Assembly: GCA_023101725.1 (NCBI GenBank)
Contig: JALJCO010012847.1
Location: forward strand, 124,001 to 188,000
Direction: 5' to 3'
Source: Atherinomorus stipes
Taxonomy: Eukaryota; Chordata; Actinopteri; Atheriniformes; Atherinidae
Length of the DNA: 64,000 bases
Position numbers and translations under genes: made by a program. A model generated the notes under the pieces. That model had not been told where the DNA came from. It did no database searches and worked only from the letters and a program-made list of their open reading frames with translations. Below, piece by piece: positions 36,301 to 55,248 of this stretch. Positions within the stretch are counted from its first letter, which is position 1. Each line of letters starts with the position of its first letter.

Positions 36301-39300
36301 TAAAAAGTCCTCAACTTCCCTTTTAACCCTTTAAATTCTTTCAGATCTCCAGCGACCCAAGGTCTCTCTCTTCTATCATCATCATCATCATCAGTGTCTC
36401 AAGGAACGGTTGTGAGCAGATGAGAAAAGGCTTCACTGTTAATCTTTGTGGTATTTCTACAAAGTTCCGCATGTAATAAATTCTGGTTCTGGTTGGTCTT
36501 TATGGTGCTACATCTATTGATACATTCATTTTTAGGGATGCACGATACTGGAATTTTGGCCGATATCCTAAAACTCACTTGGACGATAACCGATAGATAC
36601 AAATATTCAAGCTGAAAAAAATATGCAGTCATTTCAAATAGCAGTTTTGTTATCCGTTTCCGACACGTTGATACATAAGGGTGGGAAAAAATATCAATAC
36701 ACTGAAATATCGCAATATTTTCATATGCCGATAAATCGATATTTAAAAACGCAGCATAGATCTGTTTTACTAACAAAATTTTGTTCTGCTACAAAATCAT
36801 AATATTTCTGATATTTCTGAATTCTCACGAGATTTTGTAATAGAGCAATGAAATATCGCCAGATTTCGTTAGGAAAATAGACAGATACCGCGTTTTTAAA
36901 TGTCAATATGAAATCAACGTGACAATTGCAAAATGTTCATGAATTCTTGCGAGATTTCTTAAAGGGATATTGTATAAGTTCTTCTGTGTTTTTTTCAAAA
37001 AAAAAAAATTTTTGTTTAAAAAGTTTTTTTTAATTAATAAAAAATCCCACCAAAAAAAAAAAAAAATCCTCTAAATTTTAAATATTCAGTTTTTATTATT
37101 ATAATATAAATAAACAGGGGGTTTCTGGTGGGGGTGGCATGTTATATCGACATTTTTTTTTTGGGGAGAGAGAGAGGGAAAAAAAAAAAAAAAAACCACC
37201 GGAAAAAATGGAATTTTCAATTAGATAAGTTAATGAAAAAAAAAGTCACCGGGGGAGGGGGGGGAAGAGAGTGTCTCAAGATGGTGTGCACACAAGGGGG
37301 GGGAGAGGCGTTGGTAACAAAAAGATGTATATTAATAATAAAGCCGAGGAAAGAGGTAAAAATGGGTAGGGAAAAAAAAAAGACATCGCCATAACAAACG
37401 AAAGAGATGGATGAAGTCACTGTAACTGACGGAAAACATATAAAAAAGGGGGGGAAAAATTTACATGGGGGGGCGTGGGTGGCCGGTTTAACACGGGGAG
37501 GAAGAAAAAAAAGGGGGGGGGGGCCCCCCCCCAACCCCCCTTAACAATGATATATTGCAAGATTTCATTAGTAAAATAGATCGATACTGCATTTTTTAAT
37601 GGCAATATGATATCAGCATATGAAAATATCGCAATATTTCAGTGTATCGATATTTTTTCCCACACTTAGTCTTTAAAAAGAAAAGGAAGAAAAAAAAAAA
37701 CTTCTTTTTTACAGACTTTAAAACTTCTAGACTTTAGAAACAGCGTCCTGATCGTTTAAATATCGGTGAGGTGGCCGATGTCCGATACTCAGTTTTTAAG
37801 GCCAATATGTGCCGATACTGATAGGGGGCCGATTATATCGTGCATCCCTATTCATTTTCCATCATTTTAGCCTCATAAATGATAACTGAGGCTGAACTGG
37901 AACATGATGTCTGGATGCTGACTGGGATTAAAGGTTCAGTTTCCACATACTGGTTTACTTTTAAAATTTTTTTTATAGCAGAGCATGTCTTGGAGTTTCA
38001 AGGGTTAAAAAGCACCTCATGTCACCTCCCTTTAAACAAACAAGCAGAAACTCCTGAGGTGCGCCGCCATGCTGTTACGGTGCACCATTTCACTCAGAAT
38101 GACATCAGGGCTGCAGCAACATGCCGGCTTTCCAGCTTCATTCCAGAGTGACACCGGAGACCCGGGTCAGCTCCCATTTCAGTGTGAAACACACACCAGA
38201 GGCTATTTCTGGTAGCTCAGCAGGCAACACTTCCTCAAATAATCAACCAGATTAGACTGCCTGAAATGACCACAACTGTTTATTCACACTAAGAAGACAC
38301 GGTTTGCCTGGAAGGCTCTCACTCACCATTTTACCCATTTAACAGAAAAATGCAGAAAATGTGTCCTAACTGGCAGAGCGGAGCGGGACAACACAGACAG
38401 CCACATTTTAAAGCATCTAGACGAGATAACATTGTGATGGTTAACTTGAGCCAAACAACGCGCCGTCACCGAGGCCTGAGGAAGGCCAGCAGGGGTAATG
38501 TGAGCAAGCACCACAATTGTGAATCAGATGCCCTTGTGGACTTATATGGACACTGGCTGATGTCCAGGGAGCCTGATCCACTGACTGCGTCTCTCTAAGC
38601 CGGTAATCTGCCCTCTGGCTGAAAGTCAATGCCAGTCCTCATTCACTCAGCGGACCACCTTCTTATCTTGAACCGACCGATGTGATCAGGTCAATGACGA
38701 GGAAAGCCACTTGTTTTGGAAACGATTGTGGCTGTCATATATCAGGCATGTCATACTAAATACCAGAAATGTAGAATTTCAGCCCTTCAGCAGCTAATAT
38801 TTCAGTGACTGAATGAAACTGTATTCCAGTAATGTGAAAATAAACCTGCCTGAGTCGCCTCTACTACTTGGTCTGCATATGTAATAGCAAAATTAAGCAT
38901 TTGTTTCCTTATTACTCTTTCTAGGTTTGATCATCTATATTATTAACTGTTATTGCAACCATTTATCAAACAGGAATCAATTTATGACTGAATATTAATG
39001 GTGCAGACGTCATGATCAAGACCTCCTTGCCCACCTGTAAGACATTAACCATGTGGTCTTGAACCAGGGGAAGGGTCAAAAGCCTTTTTAAAACACACCC
39101 CCTCTATATGGATGTGTGTGAATGTCACATCATGGCCTCCTTTCTCTGAAACCAGCCAAAGGCCTCGAAGCAGAGTGTGGGAACCTCCAACCAATCAGAG
39201 GAACTGGGAGGAGGGCGTCCTCATGGCTGGAAACGTGACCCAAACGGGGACTACTGGCAGTTTTAGCTGAAACTAAGCACGTTTCAAGACCGACTCATTG

Positions 39301-40443
39301 GGTCTGAGAGTGGGGGGGATAGCAAGGTGAGCGATGGGAGCCGAGAAGCCTTTACACCCGCAAATGACGCAGGAAATTCCCCCGAGATCCCAAACTCTCC
39401 ACCGCGCACTGAACATACCCGCAGATTGTCTCAAAACTGGGAAAATCCTAGATTTAAACCTTAGAGAGTCGCTACCGCCAAGGAAATACGTGGTGACGGC
39501 GCGCGACCGCATGCGTGACGTGGTCGCAGCCCCTCCACCACCTTCGCCTCTTCCTTGCTGCTGAATGACGCAGGGAAAAAAAGGAAAACGGCCCCAAAAA
39601 GATGCAATTTTATTTAACAAAGCTCAATTTAATAGCACAGAGAGGTAGTTTTGGATGTTTTATTCTCTTGAAGTGAATTTAACTGGACGTCCACGCGGGG
39701 ATGTGGGGCCGATCAAACGCGTGCGCATTGCCTGGCTTTAAGAAATAAAAACAACCAAGCCCGCCTGCTGCTGGTCCTGACACATGTCAGCGGTTAAACA
39801 AACGACGTGTAGGGCAGCAAACATCCAGCGCTGTCCGGCGGGCTGGGCTGAAGGACACGGCAGAATATTTTCTTCCGGGAAATAGTACGAGTTAGCCAGC
39901 TAATTACTGGTTGCACACTTCATGTCAAGATAGCTTCGAGCATTTCATAACTGGTCTATGACTAACCGAGACAACTAAGTAGTCACACGAGTTTTCTTAA
40001 ATGGTGAAATTCGCAAACTAGCAGGCTGAAGAATGAATGACTCAGCTCCGGAGAGCCACAGTTAAAGGGGGAGGTGGCCATTTTCCAATGACGGTGCTGG
40101 CTAAGTTACTGGCTCCAAGGCCAGAAACGGATTCGCTGGCTAGCTAGCTGAACGAGGATCAACTAATAATGATTGCTCCTCTGTGAAAATTAACGGTTAT
40201 GCTTTTTTAACTGGTTACAAATCCAGAAAGCAGCGAGGCAACGCAGCCAAGCATGTGGTCGGCGGTTCCGCCTGCTCCCTTCGTACGACACAGTGAGGCG
40301 ACTCTACACCTGAGACACTGAAAGGACTCAAACCTTGGGATAGTGCGGAGGTCCCCGGTTCCTTTGGTCTCATCCTGCCGAGAGAACCACACCTCCAACA
40401 GCTTCTCGGTTCCCTCGAAGAAATGTGTACCGTTATCCTCCAT
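27398..40443 (-). CDS. amd1: AMD1, S-adenosylmethionine decarboxylase proenzyme, 9 coding exons, 335 aa
   Basis: CDS is complement of 27398-27541, 29428-29583, 29662-29754, 29857-30001, 30125-30167, 32537-32639, 32725-32851, 34739-34825, 40334-40443; all GT-AG with agreeing phases. The enzyme makes decarboxylated AdoMet for spermidine and spermine synthesis in the cytosol. It is a pyruvoyl enzyme that self-cleaves between Glu67 and Ser68: YILSESSMF is intact, with Ser66 split between exons 2 and 3. Cys82 (KTCGTT), Ser229 ([10 protein letters not shown]) and His243 ([11 protein letters not shown]) are all present. Two ATGs are adjacent (40446, 40443); the second has the better context (A at -3, G at +4) and gives human-like numbering. 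Exon 7 begins Met-Ser-Gly where human has Glu-Ser-Gly as I recall it. Confidence 0.98.
27542..28235 (-). other. AMD1 intron 8, part
   Basis: Intron sequence next to the last AMD1 exon, with a pyrimidine-rich acceptor (poly(A) on plus at 27551-27575). No gene or clear element. Confidence 0.5.
28236..28429. mobile_element. piggyBac-like MITE, TTAA-flanked, 194 bp
   Basis: It starts TTAAAGGGACTTGAG and ends CTAGTCCCTTTAA: short inverted repeats AGGGACT/AGTCCCT bounded by TTAA on both sides, the target typical of piggyBac elements. No open frame of note. Lies in AMD1 intron 8. Confidence 0.65.
28640..29285. repeat. 18-bp minisatellite rich in GGTACC, in AMD1 intron 8
   Basis: The basic unit is close to GGCCGGTACCATGACTAC (18 bp), often paired as 36-bp dimers with AGGCTGTACCATGACGAC. 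Because 18 is a multiple of 3 and units lack stop codons, long frames of 190-265 codons appear on both strands (Tyr-His-Asp, Thr-Met and Val-Pro-Ala repeats). These are repeat artefacts inside an intron. Confidence 0.92.
30168..32536 (-). other. AMD1 intron 4, no recognised gene
   Basis: A 2.4-kb intron. At about 30700-30775 a stretch ending in GATCGAAACGTTGTAATAAATGC resembles, from memory, the tail of fish retroelements, but no protein region accompanies it. The rest is unremarkable AT-rich sequence. Confidence 0.4.
33490..34153. mobile_element. Composite nested hAT-like element, copy D, inverted and partial
   Basis: It ends ATGCATCCCTA at 34153. Read on the minus strand it repeats the outer left arm (AATTTTGGC, CCGATATCAAT, AGCTGAAA), then the inner-family end at about 33983-33993. 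CpG positions are largely decayed. The far end is uncertain; TAGGGATGCA at 33031 might belong to it but diverges after ten bases. Lies in AMD1 intron 2. Confidence 0.6.
34870..35290. other. GC-rich island in AMD1 intron 1
   Basis: About 420 bp of GC- and CpG-rich sequence directly upstream of exon 2, between AT-rich intron regions. Open frames on both strands (115 codons plus at 34948-35295, 76 codons minus at 35055-35285) lack recognisable domains. It could be an internal promoter or enhancer, an unannotated exon, or a transposon fragment. Confidence 0.4.
35300..36530. other. AMD1 intron 1, no feature recognised
   Basis: AT-rich intron sequence with an ATC microsatellite at about 36374-36392. 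No gene or repeat family was identified. Confidence 0.5.
36533..37850. mobile_element. Composite nested hAT-like element, copy C, with a corrupted core
   Basis: The outer ends TAGGGATGCACGATACTGG and CGTGCATCCCTA are flanked by a perfect TTCATTTT duplication (36525-36532, 37851-37858). The inner element begins at about 36677 and ends in TTCCCACACTTAGTCTTT. Between about 36990 and 37545 the sequence becomes runs of A, G and C unlike any other copy, probably a consensus or gap-filling error. Confidence 0.85.
37859..39290. other. AMD1 intron 1, including one orphan minisatellite unit
   Basis: At 37910-37937 there is a 28-base perfect match to the reverse complement of the RPF2-intron minisatellite (core CTGACTGGGATTAAAGG). 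Otherwise there is no gene and no recognised element. Confidence 0.6.
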
Positions 40444-40446
40444 CAT

Positions 40447-40654
40447 GAGACAACAGACGCCCAACAAAAAAATATTAAACGTCGGTTTTTAACGTTAATA
40501 GCTTAATTAATCCTTCCTCGATTAGTTCTGGTTTATTGAGGTTCAGTCCTTAAGCAATCCAGGGGTTGATTTTCTTTAGTTACCGTCTTCCCTTTTGCAG
40601 AGAATACCGTTAGCGAGTGCTAGCTAATATCGCCGGCCATACTGTGTAAAGCAC
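40447..40654 (-). promoter_or_regulatory. AMD1 5' leader
   Basis: The 5'UTR between the predicted start site and the main ATG. It carries the MAGDIS reading frame near its 5' end. The start site is placed at about 40654 by two agreeing cues: the mammalian uORF lies about 14 nt from the cap, and a TATA-like AAATAAAA lies 21-28 nt further upstream. No intron is apparent. Confidence 0.6.
40620..40640 (-). CDS. MAGDIS upstream ORF, polyamine-responsive attenuator of AMD1
   Basis: The minus strand reads ATG-GCC-GGC-GAT-ATT-AGC-TAG, exactly the hexapeptide Met-Ala-Gly-Asp-Ile-Ser known from mammalian AMD1 mRNA. In mammals high polyamine levels stall the ribosome at the end of this peptide and repress the downstream ORF. 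Here the stop is 173 nt before the main ATG. Perfect peptide identity in the right place makes chance unlikely. Confidence 0.93.
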   Translation of the reverse strand: MAGDIS

Positions 40655-40659
40655 TGAAT

Positions 40660-40800
40660 GAAGATGCGCGGTGGTTTTATTTGGTAGCGGCATTATGTCA
40701 GGCATACGTCAGCCCGTAGGGTCCGTGCTGGTTGGTTATGATTGGTCCAGGGAACTGTCGATCATCGTAGAGCGAAGGGGATTCCTCACGTGACATTCAG
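40660..40800 (-). promoter_or_regulatory. AMD1 core promoter
   Basis: On the minus strand: TATA-like AAATAAAA (40675-40682), a CRE-like TGACG (about 40708-40712), a CCAAT box (ATTGG on plus at 40741-40745) and a CACGTG E-box (40787-40792). The E-box fits the known control of AMD1 by MYC; site use is inferred. Confidence 0.55.
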
Positions 40801-41860
40801 CCTCTAGCCTTACACTGTATTTATATTGTTTTGCGTCTTTAAAAGTTCGTGTAAAGGACGTGTTTGTGTTTGTGTAGGTCAGGTCTTGTGTGTAATATTT
40901 CTATCATAGCACTTTTGTTTTAAGCTTGATTAAAAATAATAATAATAATAATAATAATAGTAATAAAAAAAATAAAATAAACCCACAAAAACCCAGAAAC
41001 GTTAAATTGTGTCTTTAAACTAATGAATAAATAAATGATAATTTAACCAAAGTATTTTTCATTCATTTATTAAACATAAATAAGTCCTGTGTAAGCAAGT
41101 GGTTGGTTTACTTTATATTGTTTATAAATGTGAAGTTGGGATCATGCTTTGATTTGTTTAGATGAAATATCGACAAATTACATTTTATCTATTTCTAATC
41201 CTTTTAAGTGATGTTTAACATATCCCTGCAAGTGAAAAAAACAATGTCACTTTTAATTAATCAAGAAATCATAAATAAGAATACAACTGTATGTATTTGG
41301 AAGTATGATGGTTGATTAATGATACAGACAAAACAATGGAAACGACTTTTACTGTGACCGTTATAGACAAAGTGAAGACATGTCCATATTGTTAGGAATC
41401 ATGTCTGGTAACCTCATGATGAAATTTAGTTTTGTTTGGCTAAAAATGAAGAAAAGTAGCGAAGGGGTGAGGAAAGAGAAATGCAGAAAGAAATTAGACC
41501 TTAGGAGTCATTGATTTGATTCACCTCACTAACAAGCTGGTGTGCCAAAATCCAACCCAAAATTCAGAACTACCTTTGATAGAAATATTTCTGATTTGCT
41601 GAAATTTGCCGGTTAACAATAAACAAGAAGGGGGAAAAACACTTGGGAACACTTGTTTATCAACCTTTCTCTATGATTTTGATACTTATAAGGGCTCTCT
41701 CACCTTTCAAAAATGTTTTAAAGCAAAATATATAAAAACACGATCTATGTAGCAGTGGTTGTTTTACTGGACTGTATGAGAATGAAATATTCAGATTCAA
41801 ACAGCTTTATTTGTTCATATGGGTAATTAAACGTAAGTTAAGCAGTTATTAACACACACA
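40800..41860. other. Intergenic AMD1-CDK19, AT-rich
   Basis: Contains an AAT microsatellite at about 40935-40965. No gene or mobile element was recognised. Confidence 0.5.
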
Positions 41861-44527
41861 AGTACAGATAAAAAAAAAAAAAGGGGGGGATTAAAAATAA
41901 AAAGGGGGGGGGGGTGGGGGGTGAAAATTGGGGGGGGAGAATAAAGAAAGAAATGTAAAGGGGAGAGTGTGGGTAAAAAAAAAGAAAAATGAAAAAAACA
42001 TGAAAAGAAAAAAACACAAAAAAAAAAAAGAAAAAAGAATGAAAGAAACAAAGAAAGGATTAGATGAAAGGGAAGATAATCTGAAAGGACTAAGACTGAA
42101 ATGGTAGACAATCTGAAAGGGTATAAGATTGAAAGGTGGGCAAAAAAAAAATGACTAAAAAAAATGAAAAAAAAGAAAAAGGTAAAAAAGAGAGAAAAAG
42201 GAAAATGAAAAAAAGAGTAATATGAAAGAAAAAGTGAAAATGAAAAAAAGAGTAATATGAAAGAAAAAGTGAAAATGAAAAAAAGAGTAGATAAAAAAAA
42301 TGAAATAAATAAAGATTAGAAAGAAAAAAGATGAAAAAGAAAAATGAATAGAAATGGAAAAAGTGAAAAAGAAAAAGAATAGAATGAAAATGAAAAAAAG
42401 AAAAAAAGAAAAGAAAGAGAGTAATGCTGACAAGAGAAAGAAAAAAAAAAATAAGATCAAGGTAACGAGTATCTATATTCCTATTTACGCAAATCTAACT
42501 CAAATAAAAGAAAAAGAAAAAGGTTAGAGAGTATGGGTGAGGTGGGCTTGGTTGCGCCTGAGCCCTGCCTCTGGTGCCTGGGTCTCTTGAGATCCAGAAA
42601 TCACCAGATGTGGTTCCCTCTGGTCCCCCTCTCCCAATCTCCCCTCCTGAATCACAGGAGAAAAGAAACTGAATACAAAAAAAACATTCAAAGAAGAGGC
42701 AAATGTCGATCGTGAAGTGGCATTTGCGTATCCCCATCGGCCACTTTTTCCCAAAAACACATTCCTCCCCACAAGGGGTTGAAAAGAAGAAAATATAAAA
42801 TATAAATATAAATAAATAAAATTTAAATATAAAATATTATATATAAAATATTATTTTTAAAATGTTATTTTTAAATTTTTTTCTATTTATTTTTTAATAA
42901 TTAAATTAAAAATATTTAATTAAAATTTGTCTAAATTAAATATTTAAAATCAAGGTAAAAGAATCTATGGAGAAAAGGATGTATTGATAAAAATCAAGAA
43001 AAAAAATTATAATAAAAAATCAATTGATTAAATCATATGATGAAATAATTAAAAAAAATATTTTTTTTTTAAAAGTCTGTATCATTATCTCATTTTGATC
43101 TTTTCCTGCTCAAGAGAAAAAAAAAAAAAACTTAATAAAATAAATTTAAATTTTACATGGGATAAGAAAATAACATGATTATATAATAATATATTTTTAT
43201 ATTTTTGAATAAAAGGTAAGAAAATGATACAGGTCTTTAAATTCAAAATCCTAATCATACAAAAAAAAAAAAAAAAAGAAAAGAAAATGGAAAGATTGAT
43301 TAAAATAATTAATTTATTTATATGTTATATATCTCAAAGAAAAAAATAAAATAAAAATAATATCAACGAAACAACAGCATAAATAAAATTTTTTCATTTT
43401 ATGATTTTTAATTTTATGTTTTTATTTAAATTTGGTTTATTTAAGAAACACACTCAACCAAAAAAAAAACAACCAATAAGGGAAAAAGAGCTGAACATAA
43501 CAGAGAGGAGGATGAAAAAAAAGAAGAGAGGGGGGGGGGGTGGGTCGCTTGAATAACAACTACTAAAGTGGATAAAGTATAATGTTTTTGTGTCAGCGCG
43601 CTAGCAAAACGGAGGGGGGGGGGGGGGGGGAGGGGGGAAAGAGCTGAAATATCAATATATTATTTGGATGTTATAGTAACTTAAATTATTATAAAAAAAA
43701 TTCCTAATAAGATCCCCCATGGGAAAAACAGATTGAAATAAGATGAAAGAAGTTTCAAGGGGTTCCCCCCCCCTCCGTCACTGCTGCAGGTGCTCATGTT
43801 CCTGGAAAAAAAATCTGGGATAATATATGTGAATTTTTAAATTCGCGTTGGGAGTATGTGTAAAAACAAAAATGTGTAGAATAATCCGTCTGAAAAATTT
43901 CCAAAAATTAATCCGAATATTTCGCATGGGAAAAAAGGGGAAAAGGAAGTAAAAAGGGCTAGGGGAGTGAAAGGTGCTGTGACAGGGGTAGGATTTTTAT
44001 TATTATTTATTTATTAGGTATTGATTTATTTTAGATGGGGATATAATAAAATATAGAATGTGTGTCTAAGAAGAATCATTGGCTTTATCAAAGGCTTTAA
44101 ATATTTCTTAATCTAATTTTTATTTAAAATAAATAAACAATAAATAAATTTATTAGGAAGAATATTTTTTTGAGTTTATTGAGAAAAAAAAAAAAAAAAC
44201 TAATTAAAAAAAAAAAAGTGAAAAAAAGTAAGAGGGAAAAATTTGAAAGATGTGAAAGCTCTCGTTGAGATGAAATTAATTTAATTAAAATTTTGTGGTG
44301 AGAAAAAAAAAAAAATAATAAAAAAGATATTTAAAAAAATAAATTGTTATTTTCTTTTTTTTAAATAATTGATGGAGAAAGAGATGGGGATAAAAAAGGA
44401 GGAGGCTTTAAAAAAGCAAATAAAAAAAAAAAAAAAAAAAAATATAGGGGAGGTGTAGTTAATTATAATCTAATTAAAAAAAAAAATAAATTAAATAGTA
44501 AAAAGTTTTTCTTTTGAGTAGGAAAAG

Positions 44528-44577
<50 letters not shown>

Positions 44578-44740
44578 AATAGATAATGAAAGAGGAAGGA
44601 AGAGAAGAAGAGGAAGATAAAAAAATAAGGTAGGGGAAGGGGGACACAAACTCTCTGAGTAAAATAAATCTTGTTAAGGGGATAAAAAAAGGGGGAAAAT
44701 AAAAGAATTAAAAGAGATAAATAAAGAAAAATAAAAAACA

Positions 44741-44773
<33 letters not shown>

Positions 44774-45600
44774 AAAAAAAAAAGAGAAAATGTAAAAATA
44801 TATATAAAAAAAAATAAAATCCAACTCTACCACAAAAAGAAAAAAAGAGGGGGGGGGGAGGGGGGGGGGGAAGGGGGAGAGGGGGGGAAAGGGAAAGGGA
44901 GGAGGAGGAATGAGATGAAATGAAAAAGGGAAAGGGTGATTGAGTCAGTGAAAAGAGGGGGAGGAAAAAAAGGGGGAGGAGGGGGGGGGGGGAAAAAAGA
45001 GAATCCAGGGGGGGAGATGGGTGAAAGTCAGGAAGGGAGGAGAGAAGAGGGGAGCGGGGGAGCGAGCTGGGGAAGGAAAATAGGGGCGACTCTAAAAAAA
45101 GAAAAACACGGAATAAAGGTGCGAAAATGAAGAGAAGAGGAGAAAAGGAAAAAGAAGCGAAGAGAAGAAGGGGAAAGAAAAAATGGTTAAAAGGTAGAAA
45201 AAGATCTGAGGAATAAGAATGAGCAAATAAAAAATTAGTTAATAATTGAAAGATATAAATAAAATGAATAATATAAATTAAATAAAATTAAAATTAGAAA
45301 ATTTAAAATTTAAAAATTTAAGATACAAAATTAAAATAAAAACATTCAGATGAATAACATATAAAATATAGGATATTAAATTTAAAAAGTGGGGTTTACA
45401 AAATAGAAGAGATAAAAAAGTAAAAATAGGTTAAAAAAAAAAAAATTATACAATTAAAATATCAAATAAAACGGCCAAAATAAAACACAAACATCCCTCC
45501 ACAAATAAAAAAAAAAACCAAAATGAGTAAGATTAAGAAATAAGTGTAAAAGAAGAATAAATCTAAAGAAAAAGCTGTCCAAATAAATGCATGTTAGATG
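41861..45600. repeat. Purine-skewed, homopolymer-rich sequence, suspected low-quality assembly
   Basis: Long runs of A, G blocks of up to about 18, and GAAA-like stretches, nearly all with purines on the plus strand. Phe-rich frames on the minus strand follow from poly(T) on that strand. Islands of normal composition occur (42530-42780). A real GAAA microsatellite may underlie part of it, but random-looking run lengths suggest an uncorrected long-read consensus. Confidence 0.7.
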
Positions 45601-45617
45601 AACAGGTCACTCTAAAT

Positions 45618-45819
45618 CAGGGTTTCTCAACCCTCGTCCTCAGGGACCCCCGCCCTGCATGTATTCCAGGTTTCCAACTCCACCACACCTGATTCAGATC
45701 AACTCAACTGCTCATCAATTTCTTTGCAAGCTGCTAACGAGCCTTTTATCTGAGTCAGGTGTGTTGAAGTAGGAATATCTTGAAAACAAGCAGGGCAGGA
45801 GCAGGATTGAGAAGCACTG
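45618..45819. mobile_element. hAT-like MITE, 202 bp, perfect 8-bp target duplication
   Basis: It starts CAGGGTTTCTCAACCC and ends TTGAGAAGCACTG, flanked by CTCTAAAT at 45610-45617 and 45820-45827. It includes the GATTCAGATCAACT block seen in the degenerate relative near 21234. It is intact although it lies between stretches of suspect sequence. Confidence 0.9.
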
Positions 45820-46009
45820 CTCTAAATTGTCCCTAATGGGGTATATGCACAAGTCTACTATATCCTGAACTTAAGCCAGTTCCTTTGCCTCCTGTCTGTC
45901 AGTACTGGACAGACTGATTAATCCAGGCGTGTCTGGCTATTGTCCTTGAGATTACTGAGGTCAGGCACACCTGGATTAATCAAATCGTCCAATAATGAAA
46001 GACAGGAGA

Positions 46010-46162
46010 CAATTTTTTAAAAAAAAAAAAGGGGCCGCGGGGGGGGGGGGCGCGCCGCCCCCCCCCCGCGGGCACAAAGAAGAAACAGGGGCCCGCCCCC
46101 GCGGGGAGGAATAAAAAATCTATTGGGAAACTCGGGGGGGGAAAGATAAAGAGACGCAACCG

Positions 46163-46193
<31 letters not shown>

Positions 46194-46219
46194 AAAAAAA
46201 AAGAAAAAAAAAAAAAAAG

Positions 46220-46256
<37 letters not shown>

Positions 46257-46262
46257 AAAAGA

Positions 46263-46294
<32 letters not shown>

Positions 46295-46322
46295 ATGAAA
46301 AAATAAAGAAAACAAGAAAAAG

Positions 46323-46353
<31 letters not shown>

Positions 46354-46380
46354 AAAAAAAAAGAAAAAAAAAAAAAAAAG

Positions 46381-46424
<44 letters not shown>

Positions 46425-46436
46425 ATAGAAGAAGAA

Positions 46437-46492
<56 letters not shown>

Positions 46493-46523
46493 AGAAAAAA
46501 AAAATAAAAAAATAAAAAAGAAG

Positions 46524-46554
<31 letters not shown>

Positions 46555-46589
46555 AAAAATAAAAAAAAAAGAAAAAAAAAAAAAAAAAG

Positions 46590-46628
<39 letters not shown>

Positions 46629-46745
46629 AAAAGAGGAAAAAGAAGAAAAAAGATAAAAAAGAAAAAAAGAAAGAAATGAAAAAAAAAGAAAAAAAAGATA
46701 AAATATATATATATAAAAAAAAAAAATTTTAAAAAAAATAAAAAA
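46010..46745. repeat. Poly(A)/GC-block sequence, suspected assembly artefact
   Basis: A palindromic G/C block (about 46031-46072) is followed by some 600 bases that are almost entirely A with isolated G and T. No biological repeat I know matches this. Phe-only frames on the minus strand are artefacts. Confidence 0.75.
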
Positions 46746-47023
46746 AAGGAGCTGGCTTACGTTCAGGAAGTGAAGTTGTGCATAAAGCCCATAGTGAATG
46801 TTTGTGTGAGTAGCTGTTGGTGTTGACCCCACAACAGACTAGAGACCTGTCCAGGTTTTCCCTACGTCTCGGTAAGCTCCAACGACCCTGAATTTGACTA
46901 AGCAGTACATAATTCCTTATATTTTAATTATTACAGGACATGACAATACAATTGTTACAATATATTATTATTATTAATGATAATAATGATGATGATGATA
47001 ATTATAATACCACACACATTTTG

Positions 47024-47055
<32 letters not shown>

Positions 47056-47180
47056 CCCCTACCTACATTACATTACCAATGCAAAATTACATTTTTAAAA
47101 CTATTGTTATCATTATTATTGTTGTTGTCATAGTCATTATTTGTATTATTATTATTATTAGTAGTAGTATTATCTGACGT
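46746..47180. other. Intergenic with AT, AAT and ATT microsatellites
   Basis: A TA dinucleotide run at about 47028-47054 and trinucleotide runs at about 46965-47000 and 47110-47170. No gene. Confidence 0.6.
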
Positions 47181-47189
47181 CCCTGAACT

Positions 47190-55248
<8,059 letters not shown>

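Noticed and set aside
42495..42772. Overlapping 80- and 82-codon minus-strand frames in a normal-composition island
   Set aside because: Two phases are open together and no domain is recognisable; more likely a transposon fragment between damaged stretches.
41827..46629. Phe-rich membrane-protein-like frames on the minus strand
   Set aside because: They are translations of poly(T) in suspect low-complexity sequence.
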